A program made the position numbers and the translations under genes. A stretch of 64,000 nucleotides of DNA, from contig CANLVP010000002.1 of assembly GCA_947494675.1 (NCBI GenBank), positions 806,001 through 870,000 of the forward strand, given 5' to 3'. Of the stretch, positions 19,343-28,491 are shown piece after piece (positions within the stretch are counted from its first letter, which is position 1; every line of letters starts with the position of its first letter). This DNA is from an uncultured Paracoccaceae bacterium (GTDB lineage Bacteria > Pseudomonadota > Alphaproteobacteria > Rhodobacterales > Rhodobacteraceae). Below the pieces are notes generated by a model that saw only the letters and a program-made list of their open reading frames with translations, ran no database searches and had not been told where the DNA came from.

Positions 19343-20530
19343 TTATTCGGTAATTGCGACTTCGGCCACGTTCACAATGGCGGCCAGATCATCGTCTTGG
19401 CTCAGATCGGCAACGGCGTAGTTCTCAGTCAGGTTTTCAACCGACAGGGCAAGGTTCGACGTCACCTGCCCGCGCTCACCCGCAGGGCCATAGGCCGTGC
19501 CGTTGACCGCAAAGTAAAGCGCGCCGCTTTCGCCCACGCGCAACGTCGCGGGCTCTTCTGTGGCAGGCAGATCAAAGGTGTCACCTTTGTCCAGAATGCC
19601 CTCAAAAATCACCGATCCGTCTGCTGCGCGCACGCGCACCCAGGCCGGGCGCACCGCAACGATCTGCACTTCTGGTGCCGGACCTGCGTTCACCTGCGGG
19701 ATCACTGGGCCAGTATTTTCGGCCTCTGCCACCGCTTCGGCCAAGGTCAAATCAACGGACATCGGGGCAATCGTGCCCACATCATCAGGCCGCAAAGTCG
19801 AAATCGGCGCATCACGTGCGACCAGCACGGGCACATCCAGCGCCTGTGGTCGATACAGGCGGTCCAGCGCCTCTGGCGATGGCGCTGTAAAATCACTGGA
19901 AAGATCAGCCGTCTCGGTCAGGGCCGCTGCACCCGCGAGCGGATCAATGTCCGACAGCACAACCGGGGTCTGCTCAACCGGGGCAAACTGCACCTTCTGC
20001 AACTCCTGCAAAACCGACCAGCCGCCATAGCCAAGGCCACCGATCAGCGCCACAAGCACCAGCATTGATCCAACCGCGCCGGGCTCAACCCGCGCAAACA
20101 TCGCCTCGCCAGCAGGCACAAAGGGTGTGGCCGAAGATGCGAAAATGTCCTTACCCTGAAATGCGCCCGCCGCCTCGCGCGGCTGCTTGACGGAACTCGC
20201 CGCCGCCGACATGCCGTGGGCCGTAGCAAAGCCGCTTTCGGTACAAAAGGTGTCAAAGGCCCAGTCAGGGTCCATGTGCAGATAACGCGCATAGGACCGC
20301 ACATAACCTGCAATAAATCCGGGGGTGTCAAAGGCCGAGGGGTCCGCGTTTTCAATCGCCGCGATATAGGCCGCTTTGATCTTCAGCTCGCGCTGCACGT
20401 CCAACAGGCTTTTGCCCATTGTCGCTCGCTCACCGCGCATCAAATCGCCAAGACGTAGCTCGAAGGCATCGAAACCTTTGGTTTCAACGTCCTCAGCAGC
20501 CTTCGCGCGTCTGAAGCTCTTAACGATCAT
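19343..20530 (-). CDS. RodZ-like protein: cytoplasmic HTH, one TM, periplasmic DUF4115
   Basis: A 395-residue bitopic membrane protein. A Cro/RodZ-type helix-turn-helix occupies about residues 25-95 (LGDLMRGERATMGKSLLDVQRELKIKAAYIAAIE), a transmembrane helix lies near residue 160 (MLVLVALIGGLGYGGWSVL), and the periplasmic C-terminus carries a DUF4115 domain (RPAWVRVRAADGSVIFEGIL). RodZ links MreB to the elongation machinery. The window shows no mreB, so this role is inferred from family and from adjacency to ispG. A perfect CtrA-type box, TTAA-N7-TTAA, lies 65 bases upstream at 20595-20609, suggesting cell-cycle control. Confidence 0.82.
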   Translation of the reverse strand: MIVKSFRRAKAAEDVETKGFDAFELRLGDLMRGERATMGKSLLDVQRELKIKAAYIAAIENADPSAFDTPGFIAGYVRSYARYLHMDPDWAFDTFCTESGFATAHGMSAAASSVKQPREAAGAFQGKDIFASSATPFVPAGEAMFARVEPGAVGSMLVLVALIGGLGYGGWSVLQELQKVQFAPVEQTPVVLSDIDPLAGAAALTETADLSSDFTAPSPEALDRLYRPQALDVPVLVARDAPISTLRPDDVGTIAPMSVDLTLAEAVAEAENTGPVIPQVNAGPAPEVQIVAVRPAWVRVRAADGSVIFEGILDKGDTFDLPATEEPATLRVGESGALYFAVNGTAYGPAGERGQVTSNLALSVENLTENYAVADLSQDDDLAAIVNVAEVAITE

Positions 20531-20594
20531 CGCCGTCCCGTGCCTGTCTCTGTCCCCAGTAGTTCCCCCTGACGAATCGTGTCGGGCAAAACCA

Positions 20595-20609
20595 TTAAGA
20601 CCATGTTAA
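20595..20609. promoter_or_regulatory. CtrA-type box upstream of RodZ-like gene
   Basis: TTAAGACCATGTTAA matches the full CtrA consensus TTAA-N7-TTAA. It lies in the 112-bp gap between the RodZ-like gene and hemA, 65 bases before the RodZ-like ATG. A second perfect box is at 33056-33070. Confidence 0.6.
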
Positions 20610-20642
20610 CACACACCACCGGGGTGTGCACATGCAGAAACC

Positions 20643-21866
20643 CTAACCGGCCATGTCGGCGCGATTCAGCGCACAATGGCTCCAAAGCCCATCAAGAGCG
20701 GAAACCAGCGCATCCATCTCGCCTGGACCATGCACCGGCGAAGGGGTGAATCTTAGCCGTTCAGTCCCCCTTGGCACGGTTGGAAAGTTAATCGGCTGGG
20801 CGTAAATCCCATGCTCTTCCAGCAGCATATCCGACATCATTTTGGTGTGAACCGGGTTGCCCACCATCACCGGAACGATGTGGCTGCCATGGTCAACAAT
20901 CGGCAAGCCAAGGCCCTTGAGCCGCAACTTGAGTATGCTGGCTTGTGTCTGATGTTTGGCGCGTAAGTCCTGATCTTCCTTAAGAAAAGCGACACTTGCC
21001 GCGGCACCCGCCGCGACCGCTGGCGGCAACGACGTGGTGAAAATGAACCCCGGTGCATAGGACCGGATCGCGTCACACATCTTGGCAGATGCGGCGATAT
21101 AGCCGCCCATCACGCCGTAGGCCTTGGCCAACGTGCCGTTGATGAAATCGATCCGACCCATCAAGCCATCGCGCTCTGCCACGCCACCCCCGCGCGGGCC
21201 GTACATGCCGACCGCGTGGACCTCGTCAATATAGGTCAAGGCCCCGAACTCATCAGCCAGATCACAGATCTCTTTGATCGGGCCAAAATCGCCATCCATC
21301 GAATAAATCGACTCAAAGGCGATCAACTTTGGCGCATGCGGATCATCCGCTTCCAGCAGTTCGCGCAGGTGATCCAGATCGTTGTGCCGGAAAATCCGCT
21401 TGGCCCCACCATTGCGGCGCACGCCTTCGATCATCGACGCGTGGTTCAGCGCATCGGAATAGATGATCAACCCGGGAAACAGCTTTGGCAGCGTCGAAAG
21501 CGTCGCGTCATTGGCGATATAGGCGCTGGTAAACAGCAGGGCCGCCTCTTTGCCATGCAGATCAGCAAGCTCTGCCTCAAGCCGCTTGTGATAAACCGTG
21601 GTGCCGCTGATATTGCGCGTTCCGCCCGATCCCGCACCCGTTGCATCAATCGCCTCGTGCATGGCGTTCAAGACAACCGGATGCTGCCCCATCCCCAAAT
21701 AATCATTGCCACACCAGACCGTCACAGGCGCCTTGGTGCCATCAGGCTTATTCCATACTGCATGGGGAAACTGGCCGCGCGTCCGCTCAATATCAATGAA
21801 CGTCCGATAACGCCCCTCGTCATGCAAACGATTCAAAGCGCTGTCCAGCTTGGCCGAATAATCCAC
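20643..21866 (-). CDS. hemA: 5-aminolevulinate synthase
   Basis: ALAS condenses glycine and succinyl-CoA to 5-aminolevulinate, the first step of heme synthesis by the C4 route typical of alphaproteobacteria. The 407-residue PLP enzyme shows [41 protein letters not shown] and the lysine in [15 protein letters not shown]. The GTG at 21866 is chosen because AAGGGA lies six bases upstream and [11 protein letters not shown] aligns with the usual MDY start. The TTG at 21881 lies inside that ribosome site. A near-perfect FNR box lies at 21999-22012. Confidence 0.95.
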   Translation of the reverse strand: MDYSAKLDSALNRLHDEGRYRTFIDIERTRGQFPHAVWNKPDGTKAPVTVWCGNDYLGMGQHPVVLNAMHEAIDATGAGSGGTRNISGTTVYHKRLEAELADLHGKEAALLFTSAYIANDATLSTLPKLFPGLIIYSDALNHASMIEGVRRNGGAKRIFRHNDLDHLRELLEADDPHAPKLIAFESIYSMDGDFGPIKEICDLADEFGALTYIDEVHAVGMYGPRGGGVAERDGLMGRIDFINGTLAKAYGVMGGYIAASAKMCDAIRSYAPGFIFTTSLPPAVAAGAAASVAFLKEDQDLRAKHQTQASILKLRLKGLGLPIVDHGSHIVPVMVGNPVHTKMMSDMLLEEHGIYAQPINFPTVPRGTERLRFTPSPVHGPGEMDALVSALDGLWSHCALNRADMAG

Positions 21867-21998
21867 TGGCGTTCCCTTCAACTTGGCGGCGGCCCGGCAA
21901 TGCCCGGCCTCGTGTTGGCTGTCATATAGGGCGTCACCCGCTGGGGCAACACGCTACAAACTGTCGCTCTTTCTTACGGTTAAAGTATTCGTCGGGAT

Positions 21999-22012
21999 TT
22001 GATCTGGCTCAA
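21999..22012. promoter_or_regulatory. FNR/FnrL-type box between hemA and the GNAT gene
   Basis: TTGATCTGGCTCAA matches TTGAT-N4-ATCAA at nine of ten fixed positions. It lies 133 bases upstream of the hemA GTG and 80 bases upstream of the GNAT ATG. FnrL control of hemA is established in Rhodobacter, so hemA is the likelier target. Confidence 0.55.
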
Positions 22013-22091
22013 GTCGGGAAAATCCGACCCTCCCCAAACTTGCCGCCACCCGCAATTTCGCTAAAGTTTCGGGATTATTGAGGTCTATTCG

Positions 22092-22607
22092 ATGTTCAAC
22101 GTTGTATTCGCCGATGTGCCACCCGACCGCGACGCAATGACCGACCTGTTGGTCGATTACTACAAGGTCGTGATCCCCCGCACCCCGCCAAAAATGCGTG
22201 CCCAACTCGACCCGCTCAACAATGCACAAGACTTCTGGGACGAGGTCGCGGATTATTTCCCGCCAAACGGTCGCCTCGTGCTTGTTTCCGACGCCCACGG
22301 GGCCTTTCACGGCTGCGCCATGATGCGAAAAATCCGCCACGACGCGGCAGAGCTCAAACGTATGTATCTGCGCAAATCCGCGCTGGGTCAGGGCCTTGGC
22401 AAGATCATGGTGCAAATGCGGATGAATGCAGCCCGCGACATGGGGCTCACCGCTGTCTACGCTGACACGCTGCGCAAGAATACGTCGATGCAGGCGATCT
22501 ATGCCGATCTGGGGTTTCAGCAGGTCCCGCAATACCCCGAAAGTCACACCGCCACGATCTATCCCTTCCTGCGCCCCGAGATGCTCTACTTCCGCCGTGA
22601 TCTTTGA
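22092..22607 (+). CDS. GNAT family N-acetyltransferase
   Basis: A 171-residue acetyl-CoA-dependent acyltransferase. The acetyl-CoA binding signature is seen in LKRMYLRKSALGQGLGKIMVQMRMNAARDMG (Q/R-x-x-G-x-G/A as GQGLGK), followed by VYADTLRKNTSMQAIYADLGFQQ. The substrate is unknown. It is encoded divergently from hemA, sharing a promoter region with an FnrL-type box, and is followed after 63 bp by the M20 peptidase gene. The length is normal for a single-domain GNAT. Confidence 0.85.
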   Translation: MFNVVFADVPPDRDAMTDLLVDYYKVVIPRTPPKMRAQLDPLNNAQDFWDEVADYFPPNGRLVLVSDAHGAFHGCAMMRKIRHDAAELKRMYLRKSALGQGLGKIMVQMRMNAARDMGLTAVYADTLRKNTSMQAIYADLGFQQVPQYPESHTATIYPFLRPEMLYFRRDL

Positions 22608-22670
22608 TCGGCCATTGACCTCACCGCTGATCCTGCCACCCTGCGAAAAACGCATCCCAAAGGTGGCCCC

Positions 22671-24053
22671 ATGACCCTCGACCCCGTCCTGTCCCGCATT
22701 GACACAGACCTTGACGCCGCAACCGACCGCCTGCTCGATTTGCTGCGTATCCCTTCGATCTCGACCGATCCGGCCTACAAGGCCGATTGCGACCGCGCCG
22801 CCGACTGGCTGGTGGCAGACCTGCAATCCATCGGCTTTGACGCCTCCAAACGCCCCACGCAGGGCCACCCGATGGTCGTGGCGCTTTACGATGGCCCCGG
22901 TCCACACCTCTTGTTCTACGGTCACTACGACGTGCAACCCGTTGATCCACTTGATCTTTGGGACAATGACCCCTTTGCCCCGGCCATCGAAGACACCGCC
23001 AAGGGCAAGGTGATCCGTGGTCGCGGGTCTTCCGACGACAAGGGCCAGCTGATGACCTTTGTTGAGGCTTGCCGTGCCTGGAAGACCGAACATGGTAGCC
23101 TGCCCTGCAAAATCACCATCTTCTTTGAGGGGGAAGAAGAATCAGGCTCCCCCTCCCTTGTCCCCTTCATGCGCGACAACGCGGCTGAGCTGACCGCCGA
23201 CGTCGCACTGATCTGCGATACCGGTCTTTACGGCGACAGCACGCCCGCGATCATCACCCAATTGCGCGGGCTGCTCGGCGAAGAACTGACGATCACTGGC
23301 CCCTCCCTCGATCTGCACTCCGGCATGTATGGCGGTCTGGCAATGAACCCCGCCCGCGTGCTGGCCAAGGTCATCGCGTCACTGCACGACGACACAGGCC
23401 GCATCACCGTCCCGGACTTCTACGATGGTGTGCCAGAGCTTTCCAACGAACTCGCGGCCTCTTGGGACGACCTGAAATTCGACCACGCGCAATTCCTCGG
23501 CGATGTTGGCCTTTCCATACCGGCCGGTGAACAAGGCCGCCGCCCGCTTGAGATGATTTGGTCCCGCCCCACCTGCGAAGTGAACGGCATGACCTCCGGC
23601 TACACCGGCGACGGCTTCAAGACCGTGCTCCCCTCCAAGGCCAGCGCCAAGATCAGCTTCCGCCTCGTCGGCACGCAAGACCCGCTCACCATCCGCAAGA
23701 ACTTCCGCGCGATGGTCGAATCCATGATCCCCGCCGATTGTTCCGTCGAATGGCACGACCACGGCGCGTCCGCCGCAGGGCAAATGTCTACCGACAACCC
23801 CGCCTTCGCCAAATCCGCCGCCGCCTTGACCGACGAATGGCCCAATGCGGCGGCCTATGTCGGCTGCGGCGGCTCCATCCCCATCGCAGGCCACTTCAAA
23901 ACCGAGCTGGGCATGGACGCCATGCTCATCGGCTTTGGCAAAGACGACGACGCGATCCACTCGCCCAACGAGAAATACGATCTGTCGTCCTTCCACAAAG
24001 GCACACGGTCATGGGCGCGGATTTTGGCAAGCCTGACGGATGATGTATCATGA
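22671..24053 (+). CDS. M20 family metallopeptidase (dipeptidase-like)
   Basis: A cytosolic dizinc exopeptidase of 460 residues. Metal ligands are visible: H and D in YGHYDVQPVDPLDLWDNDPF, the bridging D in RGSSDDKGQLM, the catalytic EE in FEGEEESGSPSL, D in ICDTGLYG and the C-terminal H in DAIHSPNEKYD. The dimerisation lid lies between about residues 195 and 350. It resembles DapE/CPG2-like dipeptidases. The ATG at 22671 follows AAAGGTGGCCCC. Three bases separate its stop from the KAP NTPase start, so the two are likely co-transcribed. Confidence 0.9.
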   Translation: MTLDPVLSRIDTDLDAATDRLLDLLRIPSISTDPAYKADCDRAADWLVADLQSIGFDASKRPTQGHPMVVALYDGPGPHLLFYGHYDVQPVDPLDLWDNDPFAPAIEDTAKGKVIRGRGSSDDKGQLMTFVEACRAWKTEHGSLPCKITIFFEGEEESGSPSLVPFMRDNAAELTADVALICDTGLYGDSTPAIITQLRGLLGEELTITGPSLDLHSGMYGGLAMNPARVLAKVIASLHDDTGRITVPDFYDGVPELSNELAASWDDLKFDHAQFLGDVGLSIPAGEQGRRPLEMIWSRPTCEVNGMTSGYTGDGFKTVLPSKASAKISFRLVGTQDPLTIRKNFRAMVESMIPADCSVEWHDHGASAAGQMSTDNPAFAKSAAALTDEWPNAAAYVGCGGSIPIAGHFKTELGMDAMLIGFGKDDDAIHSPNEKYDLSSFHKGTRSWARILASLTDDVS

Positions 24054-24056
24054 GGC

Positions 24057-25784
24057 ATGCCTACTGATCCGACAGACTTCAAAATCCTGCTGGATGTTCC
24101 GGCCAAAACCCAACTGGCCCTGAACTTCCCGCAACTGGCAAAGGCATTTGCGCAGATAGCCTGCACCTCCGACCCGCGCTTTGCCATTGGGATTTTTGGC
24201 GGCTGGGGGTCGGGGAAAACCACACTGATGCAAGGCATCAAATCGCAGGTTGAGGCGACCGACCCTGCCATCGCCACGGTCTGGTTCACCGCATGGCGTT
24301 ACGAAAAAGAAGAGCACCTGATCGTCCCGCTCCTTGATGTCCTGCGCGAGGCTTTGCTGGAACTGTCCAATCGCGCGGGTGTTACCCCGCAACTCAAGGC
24401 CGCCGCCCTCTCCCTCGCCCAAACCATTGGCCAAATCGGCAAAAGCCTTTTTGCGGGCTTTTCGATGAAGATCGGCATTCCCGGCGCGGTCGATATGTCG
24501 TTCGACGCCAACAAATCCCTGACCCGCGCCGAAGGCTACGACGCTGCTGCCGCAGAGGCTGAAGCACTCGCAAAAACCCCGCGTTCGTTCTATCACGCAA
24601 GCTTCGTGGCCCTCAAAACCGCCTTCGCGGACTTCCGCGCCGCCGGGGCCGACCGGGTTGTTATCTTCGTTGACGACCTCGACCGCTGCCTGCCCGACGC
24701 CGCCCTCGAAGTGCTCGAATCCATGAAACTCTTTTTCGACCTCGAAGGCTTCGTCTTTGTCGTCGGCCTCGACCGTCAGGTGGTCGAACTCAGCATCGAA
24801 CACCGCTACCGCGAAATGAAACGCGACGATGATGCCCTGCATGTCACCGGCGAAAGCTACCTGCGCAAAATCTTTCAGGTGCCCTACAGCCTGGCCCCCG
24901 TATCCGCATCGCAGGTGTTCGAATACCTCAGCGCGGTGCATGTCAATGCCGCCCTGCCACTTGAACAATGGAATGAACTCAACGGCACCGTGCAGCCCCA
25001 CCTGATGGAACTGGTCTCAACCTCCGGCTTCAACCCACGTGAATTCAAACGCTTCATCAACGAATACACCGTCCAACGCAAAGTGAACCCGGAGCTTGAC
25101 CCAAAGGTGATGCTGGCCCTTCAGACCATCGCATACCGACCTGACTGGGCCCCGGTCAGGCTGGCCATTCTCGCCTTCCGTGACGCCTTTTTCTATGCGC
25201 TTGCCGCCGCAATGGGACCAGTGGGGGATGAACGCGGCGATATGGCAAGATTGACCCCCTTCATGCCCACGTCCTCAGGCCTGCCAAGCGGATTTCTGGC
25301 CTTCCTCGAGGACCCCAACACCGGCGACGCACTTGTGGAATACGCACGCCTCATGACGGGCGACCAACACCTCTCCATCAACAGCTATCTCTTCGCCGGA
25401 GAGGCATCGCGCTCATCCGATGGCATGGACTTCCTCAAGGCCTTTGAACAACTCGGAAAACTGCACAGCCTGTTTTTGTCCCTCAAGGAACGGACCGTCG
25501 GCGGCGACCTCGGCTTTGACGATACGTTTCCCAGTGAAGTCCGCACGATCTATGAATTCTTCCCGGACGAATCCCCGCAACTGCGCGAACTGCGCGACGC
25601 CTTTGGTCGCGCCATGGATCAAATGATGGTCGGTTTCAAATCGTGGCAGGATCGCGAGCCAAACAACAACACGCTTGCGAAGTCAGAAACCGCCGAATTC
25701 GTCACCACCTTCATCGACACCCAACGCGACGCCATCAGCACCCTTTTCGCACAGGTGCAACAGGCCTACCGCGCAGGCCTCTAG
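24057..25784 (+). CDS. KAP family P-loop NTPase
   Basis: A 575-residue STAND-like ATPase. Walker A is FGGWGSGKTTLMQ near residue 45, a WFTAWRYEKEEHL stretch typical of KAP proteins follows, and Walker B is VVIFVDDLDRCLPDAALEVLE near residue 205 with sensor-like VVGLDRQVVE. The C-terminal 300 residues are helical. There are no obvious paired transmembrane helices between Walker A and B, which many KAP proteins have. Family members include the F-plasmid phage exclusion protein PifA, so a role in defence is possible but not shown. It is tightly coupled to the M20 gene and followed by two tRNA-Asp genes. Confidence 0.85.
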   Translation: MPTDPTDFKILLDVPAKTQLALNFPQLAKAFAQIACTSDPRFAIGIFGGWGSGKTTLMQGIKSQVEATDPAIATVWFTAWRYEKEEHLIVPLLDVLREALLELSNRAGVTPQLKAAALSLAQTIGQIGKSLFAGFSMKIGIPGAVDMSFDANKSLTRAEGYDAAAAEAEALAKTPRSFYHASFVALKTAFADFRAAGADRVVIFVDDLDRCLPDAALEVLESMKLFFDLEGFVFVVGLDRQVVELSIEHRYREMKRDDDALHVTGESYLRKIFQVPYSLAPVSASQVFEYLSAVHVNAALPLEQWNELNGTVQPHLMELVSTSGFNPREFKRFINEYTVQRKVNPELDPKVMLALQTIAYRPDWAPVRLAILAFRDAFFYALAAAMGPVGDERGDMARLTPFMPTSSGLPSGFLAFLEDPNTGDALVEYARLMTGDQHLSINSYLFAGEASRSSDGMDFLKAFEQLGKLHSLFLSLKERTVGGDLGFDDTFPSEVRTIYEFFPDESPQLRELRDAFGRAMDQMMVGFKSWQDREPNNNTLAKSETAEFVTTFIDTQRDAISTLFAQVQQAYRAGL

Positions 25785-25811
25785 CCCGTTTCAATCAATC
25801 ATAAGGATAAG

Positions 25812-25888
25812 TGGCGCGGTTGACGGGGCTCGAACCCGCGACCCCCGGCGTGACAGGCCGGTACTCTAACCAGCTGAGCTACAACCGC
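25812..25888 (-). tRNA. tRNA-Asp(GUC), copy 1
   Basis: A full cloverleaf on the minus strand: acceptor GCGGTTG/CAACCGC, anticodon loop CTGTCAC giving GUC, T loop TTCGAGC and an encoded CCA. The 77-nt sequence appears identical to the copy at 26039-26115. Confidence 0.97.
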
Positions 25889-26000
25889 GCGTGAGGTGCG
25901 GATTAAGCGAAGGGTCTGGGGCCGTCAAGCGGGATTTACGCGCAGAGGGCGCTTTTGCATTTCCGTTGCTGCAACACAAATCCCACAACACCCGCGCAAC

Positions 26001-26031
26001 AAAAAAGGCCCCGCAATCGCGGGGCCTTTTT
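26001..26031 (-). terminator. Bidirectional terminator after tRNA-Asp copy 2
   Basis: The stem GGCCCCGC/GCGGGGCC is flanked by A6 on the left and T5 on the right, so it works in both directions. It lies eight bases beyond the 3' end of tRNA-Asp copy 2 and would separate its transcript from copy 1. Confidence 0.85.
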
Positions 26032-26038
26032 GCAGCAG

Positions 26039-26115
26039 TGGCGCGGTTGACGGGGCTCGAACCCGCGACCCCCGGCGTGACAGGCCGGTACTCTAACCAG
26101 CTGAGCTACAACCGC
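26039..26115 (-). tRNA. tRNA-Asp(GUC), copy 2
   Basis: Same cloverleaf and anticodon as the copy at 25812-25888, with encoded CCA. The two genes are 150 bp apart in tandem and separated by a strong terminator, so each needs its own promoter. Confidence 0.97.
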
Positions 26116-26198
26116 GCATCTGCACATCCGACATTACCTGCCGGATGACGCGCTTGATATGCGCGCGACCCGCCCCCGTCAAGCAAGGTTTCGCCGCT

Positions 26199-27278
26199 TT
26201 ACGCAGGTTTTTCGGCGCCCGCCGTCGCTGTGGTTAATTCTTCGAAAAGCGCGTTCAGCTCTGCCCCGAACCGGCTGGGGTGAAAACGTGCCTCATAGAC
26301 CTTTTTACAGCCCGGCCGCATCATGCCCAACGCCGCCTTGTCCAACCCTTCCAGACAAGCCAAAAGCGCCGCAACCTGCAAGTCGAAAACAATGCCCGTC
26401 TCGCCGTCACTCACCAGATCCGGCATCGCGCCTACATTGCTGACCAAGGCTGGGGTGCCATATGACATGCTTTCCGCGATCACGAGGCCAAAGCCCTCCC
26501 ACCGGGACGGCACGATCAGCGCATCGGCTTTCGCCATCTGCTGCGCAACCTCAGGCCGGTCCATCCAACCCAGACACTGCACCCCTTTGGGCAATGCGGT
26601 GCCCACGTCGCCCATGATCTCTGCGACGGTCCCGCCGACCAAATCGAGCGTGATGTCCTCGCGCTGAAGCTTGGCAAAAGCCCGCAGCAAAATATCCAAG
26701 CCCTTTTGCCGGGCAAAGCGGCCGACAAACAACAGCCTGATCCCGGGTCTGTCAGGCAAGGTCTGATCCACCTCAAACGCAAGGGCCGCACTCTCGATCA
26801 TCACCGATCGTGCGGCCAATCCACGCCGCATCGCCAACCGATGTTCGTGATCGGAAATGTTCAACACCCGGTCCGCCAAGCGCGGCAATACCCGCTCAAA
26901 CGCGCCCACCAGACGGCGCTTCCAGCCGCCCTCATAGCGATCGCTTGGCCAACCGTGGGCACAAAACACAACACGCACCCGTGCAAACCAAAGCAGCGGC
27001 AAAAGCGCCATCGCGTAAGAGCTGTGAAGAAAGACGATATCCGGCTTGTAACTGCGCATCTCGGCAAGGGTCGCGCGGATCATCTGCCAGACGCAGACCA
27101 GCCCACGTCCTGCCGTCGCATAGGTGATCCGCGGCATATCGCTCGCCATGCCATCGGGATGGGTCGACGGCAACACGGCGCGATGGCTATGACGCGCATC
27201 ACGGACTTCCCAAATCAAATCGAGGTAGGTCCCCACGCCCGCCTTGGCGACTTCGCTGACATGAAGAATGCGGGTCAT
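26199..27278 (-). CDS. Glycosyltransferase family 4
   Basis: A 359-residue retaining GT-B glycosyltransferase. The N-terminal Rossmann domain starts MTRILHVSEVAKAGVGTYLDLI. The C-terminal GT4 domain shows LLFVGRFARQKGLDILLRAF and the donor-binding E-x7-E motif SRWEGFGLVIAESMSYGTP. It probably adds a sugar to a polysaccharide or lipid carrier at the inner face of the membrane, but no other polysaccharide genes flank it, so donor and acceptor are unknown. It stands as a single gene between tRNA-Asp and tRNA-Val genes, a position where genes are often gained. Confidence 0.88.
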   Translation of the reverse strand: MTRILHVSEVAKAGVGTYLDLIWEVRDARHSHRAVLPSTHPDGMASDMPRITYATAGRGLVCVWQMIRATLAEMRSYKPDIVFLHSSYAMALLPLLWFARVRVVFCAHGWPSDRYEGGWKRRLVGAFERVLPRLADRVLNISDHEHRLAMRRGLAARSVMIESAALAFEVDQTLPDRPGIRLLFVGRFARQKGLDILLRAFAKLQREDITLDLVGGTVAEIMGDVGTALPKGVQCLGWMDRPEVAQQMAKADALIVPSRWEGFGLVIAESMSYGTPALVSNVGAMPDLVSDGETGIVFDLQVAALLACLEGLDKAALGMMRPGCKKVYEARFHPSRFGAELNALFEELTTATAGAEKPA

Positions 27279-27400
27279 AGGCGGGCCTGATCAGAAACGT
27301 CACCTTTCACTAGACAACCGACCAGCGGTTGTCAAAAACCACAGGCAAAGAAATGCGTGCGGCGCTCAAAAGACGATCTATTCAAATCAAAGCGGCAAGG

Positions 27401-27476
<76 letters not shown>

Positions 27477-27505
27477 GCTGCGGGGGATTTAGGCGATTGC
27501 GGCGG

Positions 27506-28066
27506 CTATTGCAACAGGCTCTGTGCACCATCTTTCACATGCCACACAACACCCTGCCCGCCCTGCGCTGTGCCAACGGTCAATGCCTCTTGCCCCACGA
27601 GCAATGACCGCATCATCCGGCTGGTGATCCCATGGGTAAAAATAACGCTCGGCTCTTCCAGATCAGCCAGAAAACCGGCGACTCGCGCCCGTAGCCCATC
27701 AAAGCCCTCGCCACCCGGTGCCATCTCATATTGCTGGATATAGGGGTCCTCGCCCTCCGGCAGCGGCAAGTCTTTCCGATAAAGCCCCGACCAATCGCCC
27801 ACACCAATCTCGCGCAGACGATCATCCGTACGGATCTCATCCACCAAAGGCCCCAGCGCAATGCCCGCCGTCTGAAACGCCCGCCCCGACGGGCTGGACA
27901 GGCAGGCGAACCCGGTCAAATCACGACTCCGCAAAATCTCGCCCTGCCGCGCGGCCTGCATTTCGCCCTTCGCGGTCAGGGGGGAGTTCAGCCACCCCTG
28001 CATCCGGTCTGCGGCATTCCATTCGGTCTCGCCGTGACGGCAAATATAAAGTTCAGGATGGAGCAT
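27506..28066 (-). CDS. Histidine phosphatase family protein
   Basis: A 186-residue cytosolic phosphatase of the phosphoglycerate mutase-like clan. The phosphohistidine motif is YICRHGETEWNAADRMQG, the acid/base Glu lies in RLREIGVGDWSG and the second histidine in VIFTHGITSRMM. It resembles broad-specificity phosphatases (GpmB/CobC-like), and the substrate is unknown. Upstream, the box-plus-two-hairpins element copy B ends 43 bases before the ATG, with its CCAAAGAAAG box pointing at this gene. The gene sits between tRNA-Val(UAC) and the tRNA-Val(CAC) repeat array. Confidence 0.88.
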   Translation of the reverse strand: MLHPELYICRHGETEWNAADRMQGWLNSPLTAKGEMQAARQGEILRSRDLTGFACLSSPSGRAFQTAGIALGPLVDEIRTDDRLREIGVGDWSGLYRKDLPLPEGEDPYIQQYEMAPGGEGFDGLRARVAGFLADLEEPSVIFTHGITSRMMRSLLVGQEALTVGTAQGGQGVVWHVKDGAQSLLQ

Positions 28067-28109
28067 AAGGATCGCCTACAACAGAGCGTAAACCAACCCA
28101 ACCCCCCTT

Positions 28110-28180
28110 CTTTCTTTGGAATGAAAATATCTCGGGGGGGTGTGGGGGCTGGCCCCCACACGCGCAGGCCGCGCCTGCGC
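28110..28180 (-). repeat. Box-plus-two-hairpins element, copy B
   Basis: Read on the minus strand, a hairpin GCGCAGGC/GCCTGCGC (28162-28180), a perfect 10-bp stem hairpin (28140-28161) and a box ending CCAAAGAAAG (28110-28119) precede the histidine phosphatase gene. The box is 26 of 28 bases or better identical to copy C at 35771-35798. Confidence 0.8.
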
Positions 28181-28230
28181 CAAACATCACGCGCGCGCAG
28201 CGCACATCTCTGAAAATCCGCAAAGTCGAA

Positions 28231-28254
28231 CGCCGGCCCTGCAAGGAACCGGCG
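28231..28254 (-). terminator. Diverged third copy of the tRNA-Val(CAC) terminator
   Basis: CGCCGGCCCT pairs with AGGAACCGGCG-type arms around GCAA. It is the distal member of three terminator copies spaced about 114 bp apart. The T tract is lost, so it may be inactive. Confidence 0.5.
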
Positions 28255-28263
28255 TCAGAAATA

Positions 28264-28294
28264 TGGTGGGTGATAAAAGACTTGAACGCCTGAC
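28264..28294 (-). pseudogene. tRNA-Val(CAC) 3'-end fragment, distal copy
   Basis: The last 31 bases of a tRNA-Val (T arm, 3' acceptor strand and CCA) with a few changes relative to the real gene. No 5' half is present. Confidence 0.75.
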
Positions 28295-28345
28295 CCGGCG
28301 TGGCTTGCGCAGCAAATGCGCGTTGGTCAGGCCCTCAACAAAAAA

Positions 28346-28369
28346 CGCCGATCCCGCAAGGGACCGGCG
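28346..28369 (-). terminator. Terminator copy in the 114-bp array
   Basis: Stem CGCCGATCCC/GGGACCGGCG around GCAA, followed on the minus strand by a T-rich run (TTTTTTGTT). It is 114 bp from the tRNA-Val(CAC) terminator. Confidence 0.7.
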
Positions 28370-28377
28370 CGTGATTC

Positions 28378-28408
28378 TGGTGGGTGATAAGAGATTTGAA
28401 CTCCTGAC
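28378..28408 (-). pseudogene. tRNA-Val(CAC) 3'-end fragment, middle copy
   Basis: Identical over 31 bases to the 3' end of the intact tRNA-Val(CAC) at 28492-28522, including CCA, but the 5' two thirds are replaced by unrelated sequence. Confidence 0.85.
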
Positions 28409-28459
28409 CCAGCGTGGCTTGCGCAGCAAACGCGCGTTGGTCAGGCCCTCAACAAGAAA

Positions 28460-28483
28460 CGCCGATCCCGCAAGGGACCGGCG
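28460..28483 (-). terminator. Terminator of tRNA-Val(CAC)
   Basis: Stem CGCCGATCCC/GGGACCGGCG with GCAA loop, followed on the minus strand by TTTCTTGTT. It begins nine bases after the CCA of the tRNA. Confidence 0.8.
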
Positions 28484-28491
28484 CGTGATTC

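Noticed and set aside
21954-23093. 379-codon minus-strand ORF opposite the GNAT and M20 genes
   Set aside because: Antisense shadow of two well-supported genes with a composition typical of reversed high-GC codons.
25812-26148. Repeated plus-strand ORFs ending GARTRDPRRDRPVL
   Set aside because: They are translations of the antisense strand of the two tRNA-Asp genes, a common annotation artefact.
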